Assembly (NCBI RefSeq): GCF_001990265.1
Contig: NZ_LYVN01000021.1
Coordinates: 1-42,709, forward strand
Source of the DNA: Sphingopyxis sp. KK2
GTDB lineage: Bacteria > Pseudomonadota > Alphaproteobacteria > Sphingomonadales > Sphingomonadaceae
Length of the DNA stretch: 42,709 nt
Direction of reading: 5' to 3'
Shown piece after piece: positions 22,748 to 30,568 of this stretch. Below the pieces are notes generated by a model, which was not told where the DNA came from, made no database searches, and worked only from the letters and a program-made list of their open reading frames with translations. The translations under genes and the position numbers were made by a program. How positions within the stretch are numbered: position 1 is the stretch's first letter; every line of letters begins with the position of its first letter.

Positions 22748-24193
22748 TCAGAGGAACTTCTTCGCCACCAGCTGCGATTCCTCGGGGTCGCGCAGGCCGA
22801 CGCCGATCGAGGCGCGCACGGCGTCGCTTTCGCTGCTCGCGACCGGATAGGCGCAATAATCGGCGGCGTAAAAGGCGCTCGGGCGATGGTTGCCCGACAG
22901 CCCGACCCCGCCGAAGGGCGCCGCCGACGAGGCGCCGTTGGTCGGGCGGTTCCAGTTTATGACCCCTGCGCGCGCATTCGCCCAGAACTGGTCGTAGAGC
23001 TGCGGCGACCCGCCGATCAGCGCCGCCGACAGGCCGAAGGCGGTGTTGTTCGCCTCGGCGATCGCCGCCTCGAAACTGTCGACGCGCACGATCTGGAGCA
23101 GGGGGCCGAACAATTCGATATCGGGACGTTCGGGCATGTCGGTGACGTCGATGATGCCGGGGGTCAGGAAGGGGCGATCCTTGACCGGGCGCGTCATGTG
23201 GCGGACGACCTTGCCGCCGTTCGACATCAGGATCAGGAAGCTTTCGGTCAGCCCGTCGGCGGCCTCGTTATCGATCACCGGCCCCATATAGGGCGGCGGC
23301 GTCGCAAAGGGCTCGTCGACGATCAGCCGGTTCGTCAGCTTGCGCACTTCCTCGACCAGCCGGTCGGCCATGCTGTCCTTGACGATCAGGCGACGCGCGT
23401 TGGTGCAGCGCTGCCCGGCGCTGAGGAAGGCCGACTGGACGACAAGGATCGCCGCGGTGTGGAGGTCGGGGGTGTCCCAGACGACGACGGGATTGTTGCC
23501 GCCCATTTCGAGCGCGAGGATCTTGTCGGGGCGGTTCGCGAACTGGCGGTTGAGCGCCAGCCCGGTGCGCGCCGATCCGGTGAACAGCAGCCCGTCGATG
23601 CCGGCATGGCCCGCGAGCGCCTTGCCCTCGTCGGGGCCGCCGATCACCAGCCGCAGCACCTCTTCGGGCACCCCGGCGCTGTGATAGAGGTCGACGAGCA
23701 TCGCGCCGGTCGCCGGGGTCTTTTCGGACGGCTTGAAAGCCACTGAATTGCCCGCGATCAGCGCCGGCACGATATGGCCGTTGGGCAGGTGCGCCGGGAA
23801 ATTATAGGGGCCAAGCACCGCGAGCAGCCCGTGCGGCTTGTGGCGCACCGCGTTGCGCAGCCCCATCGCGCCCTCGATGCGGCGGTTCGGGGTGCGCTCG
23901 GCATAGGCGTTGATCGAGATATTGACCTTGTTCGCGACCGATTCCACCTCGGTGCGCGCTTCCCACAAGGGCTTGCCGGTCTCGCGCGCGATCAGCGTCG
24001 CCAGCGTTTCGCTCTCGGCCTTCACCCGGTCGGCGAAGCGGCGCAGCGTTTCGGTGCGAAAGGTAAGGGGCTTCGCCGCCCATTCGGGCCAGGCGCGGCG
24101 GCCGATCTCGACCTCGCGGTCGATATCGCTGATCGCACCGCGCCAGATTTCGGCGCCGGTCGCGGGTTCGTGGGAAACCAGTTCGGCCGTCAT
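22748..24193 (-). CDS. astD: Succinylglutamate-semialdehyde dehydrogenase
   Basis: Protein of 481 residues of the NAD-dependent aldehyde dehydrogenase superfamily. AstD oxidises N-succinylglutamate 5-semialdehyde to N-succinylglutamate in the arginine succinyltransferase pathway. Features: VLGPYNFPAHLPNGHIVPALIAGNSVAFKPSE (cofactor binding), LEMGGNNPVVVWD with the catalytic Glu, and SAGQRCTNARRL with the catalytic Cys. The N-P-N and AHLPNGHI wording is AstD-like. Start ATG at 24193 has GGAGG eight bases upstream; a longer frame of 41 codons lacks homology. No other ast genes are in the window. It is divergent from the hydrolase gene. Confidence 0.92.
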   Translation of the reverse strand: MTAELVSHEPATGAEIWRGAISDIDREVEIGRRAWPEWAAKPLTFRTETLRRFADRVKAESETLATLIARETGKPLWEARTEVESVANKVNISINAYAERTPNRRIEGAMGLRNAVRHKPHGLLAVLGPYNFPAHLPNGHIVPALIAGNSVAFKPSEKTPATGAMLVDLYHSAGVPEEVLRLVIGGPDEGKALAGHAGIDGLLFTGSARTGLALNRQFANRPDKILALEMGGNNPVVVWDTPDLHTAAILVVQSAFLSAGQRCTNARRLIVKDSMADRLVEEVRKLTNRLIVDEPFATPPPYMGPVIDNEAADGLTESFLILMSNGGKVVRHMTRPVKDRPFLTPGIIDVTDMPERPDIELFGPLLQIVRVDSFEAAIAEANNTAFGLSAALIGGSPQLYDQFWANARAGVINWNRPTNGASSAAPFGGVGLSGNHRPSAFYAADYCAYPVASSESDAVRASIGVGLRDPEESQLVAKKFL

Positions 24194-24390
24194 GCGACCT
24201 CCGGGCCTGCCGCGCGCTTGCCGCGAGGGGAGGTGGGCTGGATGTCGGGGACCGGTCGCTGCATTGTCCCAGCCTCTTATCGGTGAAAGCCGGGAGCGGC
24301 AAGCCGAGGCAAGCATCGCTTGCGCGGCCGCGCCGGGTTGGCGATAGGGGATAGGAATCCCCGGGGGGCGGGCGAAGAAGGGAAGCCGTT

Positions 24391-25299
24391 ATTTCGGTCA
24401 GGCAGGACAAGGCATCGGACGGGCGCGGCGACTGGGCGGACCATTATTGGTGGTCGGCCGATAGCGTGCGGCTGCACGCGCGCATCTATGCCGGGCCCGA
24501 CGCGGCGGCGGGTGCGCCGCCGATCCTCTGCATGCCCGGCCTCGCGCGCAACGCGCGCGATTTCGAAGCGCTCGCACCGCATCTCGCGCAGGTCCGCCGC
24601 GTCATCGTCGTCGAGTTCCGCGGCCGCGGCGAAAGCGCTTTTGCCAAGGACCCGATGACCTATGTCCCGCTGACCTATGTGCAGGACGTCATCGCGCTGC
24701 TTGACGACCTTAAGGTCGATCGTTTCGCCACCGTCGGCACCTCGCTCGGCGGGCTGGTGTCGATGCTGCTCGCGGCGACGCAGCCGGGGCGGCTCGTCGG
24801 TGCGGTGCTGAACGATGTCGGCCCCGAACTCGAGGCGGCGGGGCTCGCGCGTATCCGCGACTATATCGGCGCCGGGGGCAGCCAGCCGACGTGGATCCAC
24901 GCCGCGCGCGCCTTTGGCGAACTCAACGCGGCGGTCTATCCTGGCTATCATATCCACGACTGGTTGCGGCTGACCAAGCGCACCCACCGGCTGACCGCCG
25001 AGGGGCGGATCGTCACCGATTACGACAAGCAGATCGCGGCGCCGCTGCGCGTGCCGAACGGCGGGGATGCCGGGGTCGACCTGTGGCCCGCCTATCGCGC
25101 GCTCGGCGGGGTGCCGCTGCTGGTGCTGCGCGGCGAACTGTCAGACATCCTCGGGCGCGATGCCGCCGCGAAAATGACCGCCGAACTGCCGCAGGCGCGG
25201 CTGGTCGAGGTCCCCGGCGTCGGCCATGCCCCGACGATGGACGAGCCCGAGGCGCTGGCGGCGATCGACGGCTGGGCAATGGAGCTTCCCGCCGCGTGA
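24391..25299 (+). CDS. Alpha/beta hydrolase, possible ATT start
   Basis: Protein of about 302 residues. Motifs: MPGLARNARDF (oxyanion region), VVEFRGRGES, nucleophile Ser in GTSLGG, acid Asp in GELSDIL, and His in GVGHAPTMDEP. No signal peptide; a cytoplasmic esterase/hydrolase of unknown substrate. Homologues of this type have a conserved N-terminus like D-H-Y-W-x-S-x-D-x-x-R-L-H, which is encoded here from 24439 and lies upstream of the first standard start (GTG at 24466). The frame is closed by TAG at 24352 and contains no ATG, GTG or TTG before 24466; ATT at 24391, preceded by AGAAGGGA, is the best candidate. The gene ends in a GTGA overlap with the glycosyltransferase gene. Confidence 0.85.
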   Translation: MSVRQDKASDGRGDWADHYWWSADSVRLHARIYAGPDAAAGAPPILCMPGLARNARDFEALAPHLAQVRRVIVVEFRGRGESAFAKDPMTYVPLTYVQDVIALLDDLKVDRFATVGTSLGGLVSMLLAATQPGRLVGAVLNDVGPELEAAGLARIRDYIGAGGSQPTWIHAARAFGELNAAVYPGYHIHDWLRLTKRTHRLTAEGRIVTDYDKQIAAPLRVPNGGDAGVDLWPAYRALGGVPLLVLRGELSDILGRDAAAKMTAELPQARLVEVPGVGHAPTMDEPEALAAIDGWAMELPAA

Positions 25300-26474
25300 A
25301 TGGCGACGATTCTGCACGGCCGTGGCCGATCCGCATCCTGCACCTCCATTCGAGTTTCGCGCTGGGCGGCAAGGAAGCGCGTGCGACGCGGCTGATGAAC
25401 CTGATGGGCGACCACGCGCGTCACACCATCCTGTCAGCGGTGCCCGATGCCCTGGGTGCGCGCGATGCCATCGCGCCGGGGATCGTCGTCGATTTCCCGA
25501 CCGATGCGCCGCCGCTTCACGGCAAGCCATCGCCGGGCCGCTATCGCGACCTGATGCGCTATATGCTGAATTTCGAACTGGTGCTGAGTTACAATTGGGG
25601 TGCGATGGACGGCGTGATGGCGCATCGGCTCTACTGGAATCGCTGGTGGTATAATATGCCGCCCAGCCTGATCCATCATGAGGATGGTTTCAACGAGGAT
25701 GAAAGCGTCCGGCGGAACTGGAAACGCAATCTGTTTCGCCGCGCCGGGTTGAAGCACGCGCTGGGCGTCGTGGTGCCCTCGGTCCTGCTGCAACGCATTG
25801 CGACCGAAGAGTGGCGGGCCGATCGTGTCCATCTGATCCGCAACGGCATCGACGTCGCAGCCTATGGTCATGGACCGACCGTGCCGATCCCGGGGTTCGA
25901 ACGCCGCGCTGGCGAAGTCGTGATCGGCACCGTCGCCGGGCTGCGCAAGGTCAAGGATCTGCCGCGTCTCGTCCGCGCGGTGGCGACCTTGCCATCGAAC
26001 GTCCGGCTGGTGATCGTCGGCGAGGGACCCGAACGCCAGGCGATTGCGGCCGAGGCGGCCGCCTGCGGCATGGCGGATCGGCTGGTCATGCCCGGCTTCA
26101 TGGCCGCGCCCGATCGTTGGGTCGGCCATTTCGACATCCTCGCGCTGTCGTCGCGGAGCGAGCAGGCGCCGATCGCCGTGATCGAGGCGATGGCGGCGGG
26201 GCTGCCGGTGGTCAGTCCCGATGTCGGCGACGTCGCGGCGATGGTGGCGGGCGAGAACCGGCGCTTCATCGCCCTCGACGAAGCCGCGTTCCGGGCGGGG
26301 CTGGCCGAACTGGCCGCAAATCCGGCGCTGCGCAGCGAAATCGGGACCGCCAACCGGTGCGTCGCCGCCGAACGCTTCGACGAATCAGCGATGGTCGCCG
26401 CCTATGAAAAGCTCTATGCTCGCGGCCTTGGTGGCTATGGCCCGTTCAGCGGTCGCTGGGTGGGTTCGGATTGA
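25296..26474 (+). CDS. GT4-family glycosyltransferase
   Basis: Protein of 392 residues. GT-B fold: N-terminal HLHSSFALGGKEARATRLMNLMG (acceptor-side domain) and C-terminal Rossmann domain VIGTVAGLRKVKDLPRLVRAVATL, LVIVGEGPER and the E-x7-E motif EQAPIAVIEAMAAGLPVV, as in GT4 retaining enzymes. It transfers a sugar from a nucleotide sugar to an unknown acceptor, probably a glycolipid or polysaccharide, at the cytoplasmic face. The start is GTG at 25296, overlapping the TGA of the hydrolase, with coupled translation. The TTGACA -35-like hexamer of the next gene overlaps its stop codon. Confidence 0.9.
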   Translation: MNGDDSARPWPIRILHLHSSFALGGKEARATRLMNLMGDHARHTILSAVPDALGARDAIAPGIVVDFPTDAPPLHGKPSPGRYRDLMRYMLNFELVLSYNWGAMDGVMAHRLYWNRWWYNMPPSLIHHEDGFNEDESVRRNWKRNLFRRAGLKHALGVVVPSVLLQRIATEEWRADRVHLIRNGIDVAAYGHGPTVPIPGFERRAGEVVIGTVAGLRKVKDLPRLVRAVATLPSNVRLVIVGEGPERQAIAAEAAACGMADRLVMPGFMAAPDRWVGHFDILALSSRSEQAPIAVIEAMAAGLPVVSPDVGDVAAMVAGENRRFIALDEAAFRAGLAELAANPALRSEIGTANRCVAAERFDESAMVAAYEKLYARGLGGYGPFSGRWVGSD

Positions 26475-26506
26475 CAAAAGGGACCGCCTTCCGCTTACGG
26501 AGGCGG
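26471..26506 (+). promoter_or_regulatory. Candidate promoter and leader hairpin of NMO-type gene
   Basis: TTGACA at 26471-26476 (a perfect -35 hexamer, overlapping the glycosyltransferase stop) is followed by CCGCCTTCCG-CTTA-CGGAGGCGG (26484-26506), a hairpin with one bulged T. The hairpin could end the upstream transcript or lie in the promoter spacer. No clear -10 hexamer was found, so this is tentative. Confidence 0.35.
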
Positions 26507-26558
26507 CAAATGGGGGCCATGGCGCACGAACGCCCGTGGTGCAGAGAAAGAGGTTCAA

Positions 26559-27962
26559 GTGTTCAAAGGTTTGAAGCCCATCCTTTATGGCGGGCGTGAA
26601 GTTTGGCCGCTGGTCGAGGGCGGCAAGGGCGTGTCGGCGACCAACCATATGTCGAGCGGCGCCTGGGCCGCCGCGGGCGGCATCGGCACCGTGTCGGCGG
26701 TCAACGCCGACAGCTATGACGCCGAGGGCAAGATCATCCCGCAGGTCTACAAGGCGCTCACCCGCAAGGAACGCCACGAAGAACTGATCCAATATGGCAT
26801 CGAAGGCGCGGTGGCGCAGGTCGAACGCGCCTATGAGGTGTCGGGCGGCAAGGGCGCGATCAACATCAACGTCTTGTGGGAAATGGGCGGCGCGCAGCAG
26901 ATCCTCGAAGGCGTGCTCGCGCGCACCCCGGGCATGATCGCGGGCGTCACCTGCGGTGCCGGCATGCCGTACAAGCTCAGCGAAATCGCCGAGCGCCACA
27001 ATGTCATGTATCTGCCGATCATCAGCTCGGCGCGCGCCTTCCGCGCGCTGTGGAAGCGCGCCTATCACAAGGTGCCGCACCTGCTCGGCGCCGTCGTCTA
27101 TGAAGATCCCTGGCTTGCCGGCGGCCACAACGGCCTGTCGAACGCCGAAGACCCGCTGGTGCCGCAGGACCCCTATCCGCGCGTCAAGGCGGTGCGCGAC
27201 ACGATGCGCGCCGAGGGCATTGCCGACAGCGTGCCGATCGTGATGGCGGGCGGCGTCTGGTATCTGCGCGACTGGGAGGATTGGATCGACAATCCCGAGC
27301 TCGGCCAGATCGTCTTCCAATATGGCACCCGCCCGCTGCTGACCGAGGAAAGCCCGATCCCGCAAGCGTGGAAAGATCGCCTCCGCACCCTCGACGACGG
27401 CGACGTGCTGCTCCACCGCTTCTCGCCGACCGGCTTCTACTCCAGCGCGGTGCGCACACCGTTCCTGCGCGACCTCGAAGCACGCTCGGAACGCCAGATT
27501 CCCTATTCGAAGCAGGAAGCGGGCGATCATATCGTCCAGCTCGACGTCGGGGTGAAGGGCAAGAATTTCTGGGTCACCCCGCACGACCGCGCCCGCGCGC
27601 GCGACTGGGCGGCCGAAGGCTATACCGAGGCGCTGAAGACCCCCGACAATACGGTCGTGTTCGTGACCCCCGAGGACAAGGCGATCATCCGCAAGGACCA
27701 GACCGACTGCATGGGCTGCCTGTCGCATTGTGGTTTTTCGTCGTGGAAGGACCATGACGACTACACCACCGGCTACCTCGCCGACCCGCGCAGCTTCTGC
27801 ATCCAGAAGACGCTGCAGGACATCGCGCACGGCGGCGACCCCGAACAGAATCTGATGTTCGCGGGCCACGCCGCGTTCAACTTCAAGACCGATCCCTTTT
27901 ATTCGAACAACTTCACCCCGACGGTGAAGCAGCTCGTCGATCGGATTTTGACGGGGGACTAA
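26559..27962 (+). CDS. Nitronate monooxygenase-type flavoprotein
   Basis: Protein of 467 residues, longer than the usual 320-350 of nitronate monooxygenases. The TIM-barrel core has NINVLWEMGG, GVTCGAGMPYKLSEIAERHNV (FMN site), LLGAVVYEDPWLAGGHNG and VPIVMAGGVWYLRDWEDW, like the NMO/2-nitropropane dioxygenase family. After residue about 370 comes an extra region with DCMGCLSHCGFSSW and SFCIQKTL, five cysteines that could hold a metal or Fe-S cluster. It may act on nitroalkanes, or on other acids as many relatives do. Start ATG at 26559 follows AAAGAGG. A family B palindrome begins seven bases after the stop codon. Confidence 0.85.
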   Translation: MFKGLKPILYGGREVWPLVEGGKGVSATNHMSSGAWAAAGGIGTVSAVNADSYDAEGKIIPQVYKALTRKERHEELIQYGIEGAVAQVERAYEVSGGKGAININVLWEMGGAQQILEGVLARTPGMIAGVTCGAGMPYKLSEIAERHNVMYLPIISSARAFRALWKRAYHKVPHLLGAVVYEDPWLAGGHNGLSNAEDPLVPQDPYPRVKAVRDTMRAEGIADSVPIVMAGGVWYLRDWEDWIDNPELGQIVFQYGTRPLLTEESPIPQAWKDRLRTLDDGDVLLHRFSPTGFYSSAVRTPFLRDLEARSERQIPYSKQEAGDHIVQLDVGVKGKNFWVTPHDRARARDWAAEGYTEALKTPDNTVVFVTPEDKAIIRKDQTDCMGCLSHCGFSSWKDHDDYTTGYLADPRSFCIQKTLQDIAHGGDPEQNLMFAGHAAFNFKTDPFYSNNFTPTVKQLVDRILTGD

Positions 27963-27968
27963 AACCCC

Positions 27969-28003
27969 CCGTCATTGCGAGCGAAGCGAAGCAATCCAGA
28001 GCG
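27969..28003 (+). repeat. Palindromic repeat family B, copy 1 (exact inverted match to copy 2)
   Basis: 35 bp element starting CCGTCATTGCGAGCGAAGCG and ending CAATCCAGAGCG, typical of repeats widespread in alphaproteobacteria. Its exact reverse complement is 28310-28344. It ends three bases before the ATG of the GIY-YIG gene, so it also forms that gene's leader. An inner TTGC/GCAA pairing can form an imperfect hairpin. Confidence 0.92.
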
Positions 28004-28006
28004 GCC

Positions 28007-28309
28007 ATGCGCGAACGCCTGCCAGCGGTTTATATGATGGCGAACCGGCGCAATGGCACGGTTTATACTGGCGTGACCTCGCAATTGGTACGCCGCGTCT
28101 GGCAGCACCGCGAGGGGATAGCGGGGTTTTCGCAGCGCTATGATTGCAAGCTGCTGGTTTGGTTCGAGATGCATGGGGATATGGTCGCCGCGATCACGCG
28201 CGAGAAGCAGATCAAAGGTGGAAGCAGGGCAAAGAAGCTGGCTCTGATCGAGGCGGAGAACCCGCTCTGGCGCGACCTGTGGCCGACGATCCTCGACGGC
28301 AGCGAGTAA
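28007..28309 (+). CDS. GIY-YIG nuclease superfamily protein (cassette B)
   Basis: Protein of 100 residues, single GIY-YIG domain: VYMMANRRNGTVYTGVT (GIY and YIG strands, here YTG), RRVWQHREG, YDCKLLVWFEM, ITREKQIKGGSRAKKLALIE and NPLWRDLWPTIL. It is clearly diverged from the cassette A protein while sharing the layout. The gene fills the space between two inverted 35 bp repeats almost completely: three bases separate copy 1 from the ATG, and copy 2 begins directly after the TAA. There is no room for a normal ribosome site outside the repeat. It lies between the convergent NMO-type and hydroxyacid dehydrogenase genes. Likely a nuclease acting with the repeats (inference). Confidence 0.9.
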   Translation: MRERLPAVYMMANRRNGTVYTGVTSQLVRRVWQHREGIAGFSQRYDCKLLVWFEMHGDMVAAITREKQIKGGSRAKKLALIEAENPLWRDLWPTILDGSE

Positions 28310-28344
28310 CGCTCTGGATTGCTTCGCTTCGCTCGCAATGACGG
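28310..28344 (-). repeat. Palindromic repeat family B, copy 2 (exact inverted match to copy 1)
   Basis: Exact 35 bp reverse complement of 27969-28003, beginning in the base after the GIY-YIG stop codon. Together the two form a 376 bp unit with 35 bp terminal inverted repeats. It also pairs with copy 3 as an inverted doublet. Confidence 0.92.
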
Positions 28345-28359
28345 AGTTTTATTGCGCTT

Positions 28360-28399
28360 CGTCATTGCGAGGAGCGAAGCGACGAAGCAATCCAGAGCG
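28360..28399 (+). repeat. Palindromic repeat family B, copy 3 (variant)
   Basis: A 40 bp variant in the direct orientation: starts CGTCATTGCGAG, has a small insertion (GGAGCGAAGCGACGAAGC in place of the shorter core) and ends CAATCCAGAGCG. It lies 15 bp from copy 2 in inverted orientation, REPIN-like. It lies 31 bp from the 3' end of the hydroxyacid dehydrogenase gene. Confidence 0.88.
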
Positions 28400-28429
28400 A
28401 GTTAGAACTGCCGCCCCGGTGATCTCCGA

Positions 28430-29428
28430 TCAAACCCACCCCTCCAGCACCTGGTCGGGCGGGCGATGCCCGTCGCTCCATGCGCGGATATTGGCGATGA
28501 CCTTCTCGCCCGACGCCTCGCGGCCCTCGATCGTCGCCGAGCCGAGGTGCGGCAGCAGCACGACATTGTCGAGCGCGAGCAGTTCGGGGTCGACAGCGGG
28601 TTCGTGGGTGTAGACGTCAAGGCCCGCGCCCGCGATGCGCCCGGCCTTGAGCGCCGCGACCAGCGCGCCTTCGTCGACGATCTCGCCGCGCGCGGTGTTG
28701 ATCAGATAAGCGGTGGGCTTCATCGACGCGATGCGCGCCGCATGGATCATCTCGTGCGTCTCGCTCGTATGCGGGCAATGGATCGTGACGACGTCGCTGA
28801 TCCGCAGCAGCGTGTCGACGCTCGCATGATAGCTTGCGCCCAATTCCTCCTCGATCGCTTCGGGCAGGCGGCGGCGGTTGTGATAATGGATCGACAGGCC
28901 GAAGGCGCGCGCGCGGCGTGCGACGGCGAGGCCGATGCGTCCCATGCCGATGATGCCGAGCAATTTGCCGCCGACGCGGTGGCCGAGCATCGCGCTCGGC
29001 GCCCAGCCCTGCCATTGGCCCGAACGCATCAATTTCTCGCCCTCGGCGAGCCGGCGCGGGACCGAGAGGATCAGCGCCATCGTCATGTCGGCGGTATCTT
29101 CGGTGAACACGCCCGGCGTGTTCGACACCATGATGCCCTTGGCGCGCGCGGCGGCGAGGTCGATATGGTCGACCCCGGCGCCGAAATTGGCGATCAGCTT
29201 CAGCCGCTCGCCCGCCGCGGCGATCACTTCGGCGTCGATCTCGTCGGTCACCGTCGGCACAAAGACGTCGCAATCGGCGACCGCGGCCTTCAACTCGTCC
29301 TTGGTAAAGGCATGATCCTGCGCCGACAGCGCGACGTCGAACAATTCGGCCATGCGCCCCTCGACATGCGGCATCAACTGGCGGGTGACGATGACGCGCG
29401 GGCGGCGGGGACGGGATGAATCGGGCAT
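28430..29428 (-). CDS. D-2-hydroxyacid dehydrogenase (glyoxylate/hydroxypyruvate reductase-like)
   Basis: Protein of 332 residues. NAD(P)-dependent reduction of 2-oxoacids such as glyoxylate or hydroxypyruvate. Motifs: NFGAGVDHIDL, LLGIIGMGRIGLAVARRARAFG (Rossmann), NTARGEIVDEGALVAAL with the catalytic Arg, DVYTHEP with the catalytic Glu, and LLPHLGSAT with the catalytic His. Start ATG at 29428 gives the usual N-terminus RVIVTRQLMP; a 24-codon upstream extension is not supported. Cytoplasmic. It faces the GIY-YIG cassette at its 3' end and is divergent from the SH3 gene. Exact substrate cannot be assigned. Confidence 0.9.
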   Translation of the reverse strand: MPDSSRPRRPRVIVTRQLMPHVEGRMAELFDVALSAQDHAFTKDELKAAVADCDVFVPTVTDEIDAEVIAAAGERLKLIANFGAGVDHIDLAAARAKGIMVSNTPGVFTEDTADMTMALILSVPRRLAEGEKLMRSGQWQGWAPSAMLGHRVGGKLLGIIGMGRIGLAVARRARAFGLSIHYHNRRRLPEAIEEELGASYHASVDTLLRISDVVTIHCPHTSETHEMIHAARIASMKPTAYLINTARGEIVDEGALVAALKAGRIAGAGLDVYTHEPAVDPELLALDNVVLLPHLGSATIEGREASGEKVIANIRAWSDGHRPPDQVLEGWV

Positions 29429-29553
29429 GGCGCCGATAGAGCGTGCGGCGCGGGAACGGTCAAGGGGCGCGCGCGTCTTGCCCTTGTGGAAAAGCCGCAT
29501 CGCGCGGGACGCCGACGGTTGAAAAAAGGCGCGATTTGCAACAAGGGTTGCCG

Positions 29554-30015
29554 ATGACCAGCCAAAAAATCCTGACGCTTGCCTTGTGCCTCGCCGCCAT
29601 CGCGCCCGCCGCGGCGCAGAGCGATCCCGAATTGCCCTATTGGGCGTCGATCAGCGTCGACGAGGCACGGATGCGCAAGGGCCCGTCGCCCGATGTGCCC
29701 GTCATCTGGGAATATCGGCGCAAGAATCTGCCGGTCAAGGTCGTCGCGCGCCACGAAACCTGGCGCAAGATCGAGGATCCCGACGGCACGCAGGGCTGGA
29801 TGGCGGCGCGCCTGCTCAGCCGTACGCGCACCGCGATCGTCACCGGCAATGACGTGCGCCCGCTGCACGAGGCGGCAAGCACCTCGTCGGCGATCCTCTA
29901 TCGCGCCGAACCCGGCGTCGTCGGCCGGATCACCGATTGCAGCGGCGGCTGGTGCCAGTTCGACGTCAATGGCCGGCGCGGCTGGATCCAGACCGACCAT
30001 ATCTGGGGCGACTGA
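29554..30015 (+). CDS. Secreted SH3-like domain protein
   Basis: Protein of 153 residues. Signal peptide ILTLALCLAAIAPAAAQ (cleavage after residue 22), then two bacterial SH3-like repeats: residues about 29-90 (ARMRKGPSPDVPVIWEYRRKNLPVKVV...WRKIEDPDGTQGWMAARLL) and about 91-153 (VRPLHEAASTSSAILYRAEPG...WCQFDVNGRRGWIQTDHIWGD). Such periplasmic proteins bind peptidoglycan or stabilise partner proteins. The ATG at 29554 has an AAGGG site upstream. A single-gene unit, convergent with the lipoprotein gene (21 bp gap). Confidence 0.88.
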   Translation: MTSQKILTLALCLAAIAPAAAQSDPELPYWASISVDEARMRKGPSPDVPVIWEYRRKNLPVKVVARHETWRKIEDPDGTQGWMAARLLSRTRTAIVTGNDVRPLHEAASTSSAILYRAEPGVVGRITDCSGGWCQFDVNGRRGWIQTDHIWGD

Positions 30016-30036
30016 CGACCGGCCGCCCCGGCCCGA

Positions 30037-30435
30037 TCATTTCTTCGGCGTCACCGTCACCACCGTGCCGTCGTCGGCGGTCGCGGTGAAGCTGCCGTCG
30101 GCGCCCGGCTTGGTCACCGCCCAGCACATGCCCGGCGCATCGCCCTCGGGATCGAAGCAATCCTTGCCGTCGTGCGAGGCATAGAGGCCCTTGACCTGCT
30201 TGCCGTCGGGGCCGGTGTCGACATAGGTGCCGTCGGCGTTGATCGTCGTGCTGGCCATCTTCCCGTCGGCCATCTTGACGTCATAGGTCCCCGGCGCGGT
30301 CCCCGAACCCGAGTCGGCCGCCGGCGCGGGCGCCGCGGTCTCGGCCGGTGCGGCCGGCGTTTCCTGTTTCTCTTCAGTCTTTTGCGAACAGGCCGACAGC
30401 GCGGCGAGCGCGGCGAACAGGACAAGCTTTTTCAT
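30037..30435 (-). CDS. Small lipoprotein of unknown function
   Basis: Protein of 132 residues with a lipobox LSAC (Cys16) after a short hydrophobic signal, so attached to a membrane on the periplasmic side. A Pro/Ala/Glu-rich linker (20-48) leads to a small beta-rich domain with TYDVKMADGKMASTTINADGTYVDTG, CFDPEGDAPGMCW (two cysteines, perhaps a disulfide) and a basic end. I do not recognise the family; similar lipoproteins are common in sphingomonads. Start is set by the signal peptide, with GGGGAG upstream. Confidence 0.8.
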   Translation of the reverse strand: MKKLVLFAALAALSACSQKTEEKQETPAAPAETAAPAPAADSGSGTAPGTYDVKMADGKMASTTINADGTYVDTGPDGKQVKGLYASHDGKDCFDPEGDAPGMCWAVTKPGADGSFTATADDGTVVTVTPKK

Positions 30436-30520
30436 GGTGCATTCTCCCCTTGTTGCGGGGCGCAGGCTATGCCTTTCCGCCCGCGCCAACAATGGAAATC
30501 GGCTGCGTTCCGCGCGCATG

Positions 30521-30552
30521 AAAAAGGGGCCGGACCTGTCTGGTCCGGCCCC
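30521..30552 (-). terminator. Intrinsic terminator of RcnB-like gene
   Basis: Perfect 11 bp stem GGGGCCGGACC/GGTCCGGCCCC (30526-30536 with 30542-30552) and a five-base loop. On the minus strand it is followed by TTTTT (30525-30521). It lies 17 bp after the stop codon of the gene at 30569..31045. Confidence 0.88.
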
Positions 30553-30568
30553 TCTTTGGCCCAAAGGC

